Program-made: the position numbers and the translations under genes
Source: Archangium violaceum Cb vi76
GTDB lineage: Bacteria; Myxococcota; Myxococcia; Myxococcales; Myxococcaceae
Direction: 5' to 3'
Assembly (NCBI RefSeq): GCF_000733295.1
Contig: NZ_JPMI01000391.1
Coordinates: 1-64,000, forward strand
Length of the DNA: 64,000 nt
Shown here: piece by piece, positions 61,919 to 64,000 of the stretch
Position numbering within the stretch: the first letter of the stretch is position 1
Layout of the letters: each line of letters begins with the position of its first letter
Notes under the pieces: generated by a model
What the model was told of the DNA's origin: nothing
Databases searched by the model: none
What the model saw: the letters and a program-made list of their open reading frames with translations, nothing else

Positions 61919-64000
61919 TTGACCAGCTCCTCGTAGTAGCGCTTCACCTGGTCCTGGTACTTCTCCGGCGTCCCTTCCTTCATCGCGTCCAGCAGATCCT
62001 TCCGGAACTCCTTCGGCGCCTGGTAGGCCTCCTCGTCCGGAATCTCCACCTTGTCGCGCGGGTCCGTCCCGTTGCCCTGCTGGCGGCCCATGCCCATCGG
62101 CAACGGCAGTCCGCGTCCCTTGCCCCGGCCCCGCTGGCTCTCCTTCATCTGCTGCTGGAATTGCTTCAGCCCCTCCAGCGCCGCCTGCTGCTCGCCGTAG
62201 CCCCGGTTCGCGTCCTTGCCCTGCATCCGCTGCGCCGCCTCGCCCATCCGCCGGCCAATCTCGTCCATCTGGTCTCCCGCCTCCTGGCCGAAGATGGGCG
62301 CCATCTGCTCCATGTCCTGCATCTGCTGGCGCAGCTCCCGCGCCTTCTGCTCCAGCGACTGCTGCTGCTGGGCCAGCTGTTGCAGCTGCTGCTTCTCCTG
62401 CGGCCCCATCTGCGAGCCCGGCGACGGGAAGAGCGACTGCAGCTTGCGGTTCACGTCCTCCACCGTCTTCGCGTCCTTCTCCAGCTTCTCGGCCAGCTTC
62501 GCCGATTGCTCGCGCACCTCGTCCGGGTTGCCGTACAGCTCGTCCAGCGCGCGCTGCTGCTCCCCGTAGCTGGCCAGTTGCTGCGCCGCCTCCGACGCCC
62601 GCTGCGCCGCCTCCGCCGCCAGGTCGAAGTCGTCCACCTTCAGCGCGTTCCTCGCGTTCTCCAGCTCCGCCTGCGCCTCCTCCAGCGGCCGCGATGCCCG
62701 GCTGTTGAGCTCGTCCGGCCTCAGCTCCTGGTAGTCCTTCTGGACCTGCTCGAGCTGGCGCTGCAGCTCCTCCTTCATCGCCCGGCCCTTCTCCGCCAGC
62801 CGATCCTTGTTCTGCTGCCGCGCCTGGTCGCGCAGCGCCTTGGTGGCGTCCGCCACGCGCTGTTGCTCCTGCGCCGTCTTCTGCAGCTCGTCCATGAACT
62901 CGCCGAACTTCCTGGCCAGCTCCGGGTACTGCTCGTTGCCGAACTCCTCCTGCGCGTCGTTCAGGCCGTTGAGCATCTCGTCCATCTGCATGGACAGCTC
63001 CTGCAGCTTCGCGAGCGCCTCGTCCGTCTTGCCCTCGCGCATCAGCCGCTCCACCTCGTCGAGCGCGCTCTGCATGTCCTGGTCCTTCATCATCTCCTGA
63101 AGGGCCTCGGCGTTGAGGTGCTCGTCGCGGATGCCCTGGCGCATCTCCGCCATGCGCTGCATCAGCTCGTCGATGCGCTTGCGCACCTGCTGGATCTGCT
63201 GCATCACCTGCTCGCGCACCTGCTCATCCGGGTTCTGCTTGTACTGCTCGATGAGGTTGGCCAGCTCGCGCCGCTCGGAGGCCAGCTGTCTGGCCAGCTC
63301 CTGCAGCGCCTCCAGCTTCTGCCGGTCCAGCAGCGACTCCAGGTAGAGGATGTCCTTCTCCAGCTCGGCGACCTCCTCCTCCACCAGCACGCCCAGGCGG
63401 GCCCCGGTGCCGAAGTCATCGCCGCCCGTGCGGCGCTGCTGGGTGCGCAGGTAGATGCGGCGCAGGTCCGCGGTGGCGCGCACCTTGGGGCCCAGTGTCT
63501 GCGCCACGTTGGAGAGCGCGGCGACGAGCTCGGCGGGGTTGTCCCGCTCGCGGGCCAGCTCCTGGGCGAGCGCGCGGATGTCCGACACCAGCGTCTGGCC
63601 GCTGGTGTCCACCGTCTGCGCCGCAGTCACCTTCTGCACGTCCTTCGTCTTGTCCCGGTCCGGGCCCTCCAGCCGGTCCGCCAGGTGGTCCACCATGCGG
63701 CCCCAGAGCGCCTCGGCCTTCTGCAGGGCGGCGCGGCGGTGCTCGGCGGCGCTGTAGACGCGCAGCACCTGCGTGCGGCTCACGCCCCGCTTGGGGCCTT
63801 CCACCGCGTCGTTGTCCCTGGCCTCCACGTAGTAGGAGATGCGGTCTCCCGCCTCCACCTTCAGCGAGCCCAGGTCCCACGTATAGGTGCCCTTGTCGCG
63901 CCGGCCATCCTCGCGGGGCAGCGGCAGGCGCGACTCCTCCTTCGCCCCCGGCGTGCGGAAGACGAGCGACAGGCCGTTGAGGCCGTAGTCGTCGCTGGCC
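61915..64000 (-). CDS. DUF4175-like coiled-coil protein, 5' end outside window
   Basis: At least 694 residues; the frame is still open at the right edge, where it encodes SDDYGLNGLSLVFR and then GDRISYYVEARDNDAV, the beta-domain typical of DUF4175-like proteins. The rest is a long, Gln/Glu/Arg-rich coiled coil (QQIQQVRKRIDELMQRMAEM, QQQQSLEQKARELRQQMQDM) with a Gly/Met/Arg-rich stretch near the end. Such proteins are often encoded with MoxR/DUF58/VWA modules; here that module is 24 kb away. The stop overlaps the start of the peptidase gene by 4 bp, so the two are co-translated. Confidence 0.8.
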   Translation of the reverse strand, partial: ASDDYGLNGLSLVFRTPGAKEESRLPLPREDGRRDKGTYTWDLGSLKVEAGDRISYYVEARDNDAVEGPKRGVSRTQVLRVYSAAEHRRAALQKAEALWGRMVDHLADRLEGPDRDKTKDVQKVTAAQTVDTSGQTLVSDIRALAQELARERDNPAELVAALSNVAQTLGPKVRATADLRRIYLRTQQRRTGGDDFGTGARLGVLVEEEVAELEKDILYLESLLDRQKLEALQELARQLASERRELANLIEQYKQNPDEQVREQVMQQIQQVRKRIDELMQRMAEMRQGIRDEHLNAEALQEMMKDQDMQSALDEVERLMREGKTDEALAKLQELSMQMDEMLNGLNDAQEEFGNEQYPELARKFGEFMDELQKTAQEQQRVADATKALRDQARQQNKDRLAEKGRAMKEELQRQLEQVQKDYQELRPDELNSRASRPLEEAQAELENARNALKVDDFDLAAEAAQRASEAAQQLASYGEQQRALDELYGNPDEVREQSAKLAEKLEKDAKTVEDVNRKLQSLFPSPGSQMGPQEKQQLQQLAQQQQSLEQKARELRQQMQDMEQMAPIFGQEAGDQMDEIGRRMGEAAQRMQGKDANRGYGEQQAALEGLKQFQQQMKESQRGRGKGRGLPLPMGMGRQQGNGTDPRDKVEIPDEEAYQAPKEFRKDLLDAMKEGTPEKYQDQVKRYYEELVK

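Overview
The window is a high-GC, gene-dense chromosomal segment from a myxobacterium, most likely a Cystobacterineae relative of Archangium, Cystobacter or Myxococcus. The pointers are two Sit-type polymorphic toxin/immunity loci, a PilZ domain of the Myxococcus paralogous type, a MYXO-CTERM-like small protein, many lipoproteins, and a small palindromic intergenic repeat present seven times. I saw no rRNA, tRNA, CRISPR array, insertion sequence or phage module. About 54 protein genes are called, including one pseudogene and two partial genes at the window edges.

Layout. 1-1.4 kb: a broken SitA-like toxin gene followed by an intact immunity gene. 2.2-6.9 kb: a tightly overlapping five-gene operon (type III PKS, ICMT-like methyltransferase, acyl carrier protein, fatty-acyl-AMP ligase, FAD oxygenase/reductase), which reads as an alkylresorcinol/alkylquinone-type pathway with a dedicated fatty-acyl starter-loading module. 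7.1-14.2 kb: four secreted or lipoprotein metalloproteases (one M36, three M43) and an exported metallophosphoesterase. 14.5-17.8 kb: a second, divergent ACP-type III PKS-fatty-acyl-AMP ligase operon behind a promoter covered by an inverted repeat. 18-23.4 kb: a chemoreceptor, then a four-gene operon (MYXO-CTERM protein, O-methyltransferase, HAD-UbiA prenyltransferase fusion, SDR) in which every junction overlaps by 4 bp.

23.5-33.6 kb: a DUF4388 response regulator, a metal-transporter-like protein, a peroxiredoxin with a histone-H1-like tail, three low-complexity lipoproteins, NagZ, a CocE/NonD hydrolase, a stand-alone receiver and a second, intact Sit toxin/immunity pair. 33.7-37.7 kb: a MoxR-DUF58-BatA/VWA operon. 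38-50.5 kb: a lipoprotein, a PilZ-Hsp70 fusion, a Cache-HAMP histidine kinase, a subtilisin, a sugar-nucleotide epimerase and a cystathionine beta-synthase.

50.5-55.8 kb holds what I consider the most unusual locus: a minus-strand run of five closely spaced genes encoding a zinc-ribbon pseudokinase, a VWA protein, a divergent adenylosuccinate-synthetase homologue, an exported protein with a nuclease-like core motif and a DUF3396-like immunity protein. 55.8-64 kb: cell-envelope genes (membrane sulfatase/phosphotransferase, acyltransferase, outer-membrane barrel-like protein, a MA-clan peptidase with TPR-like repeats and a DUF4175-like coiled-coil protein that runs off the window).

The common themes are envelope modification, secreted degradation enzymes, phenolic-lipid synthesis and intercellular competition. 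Functional statements rest on motif reading without database searches.
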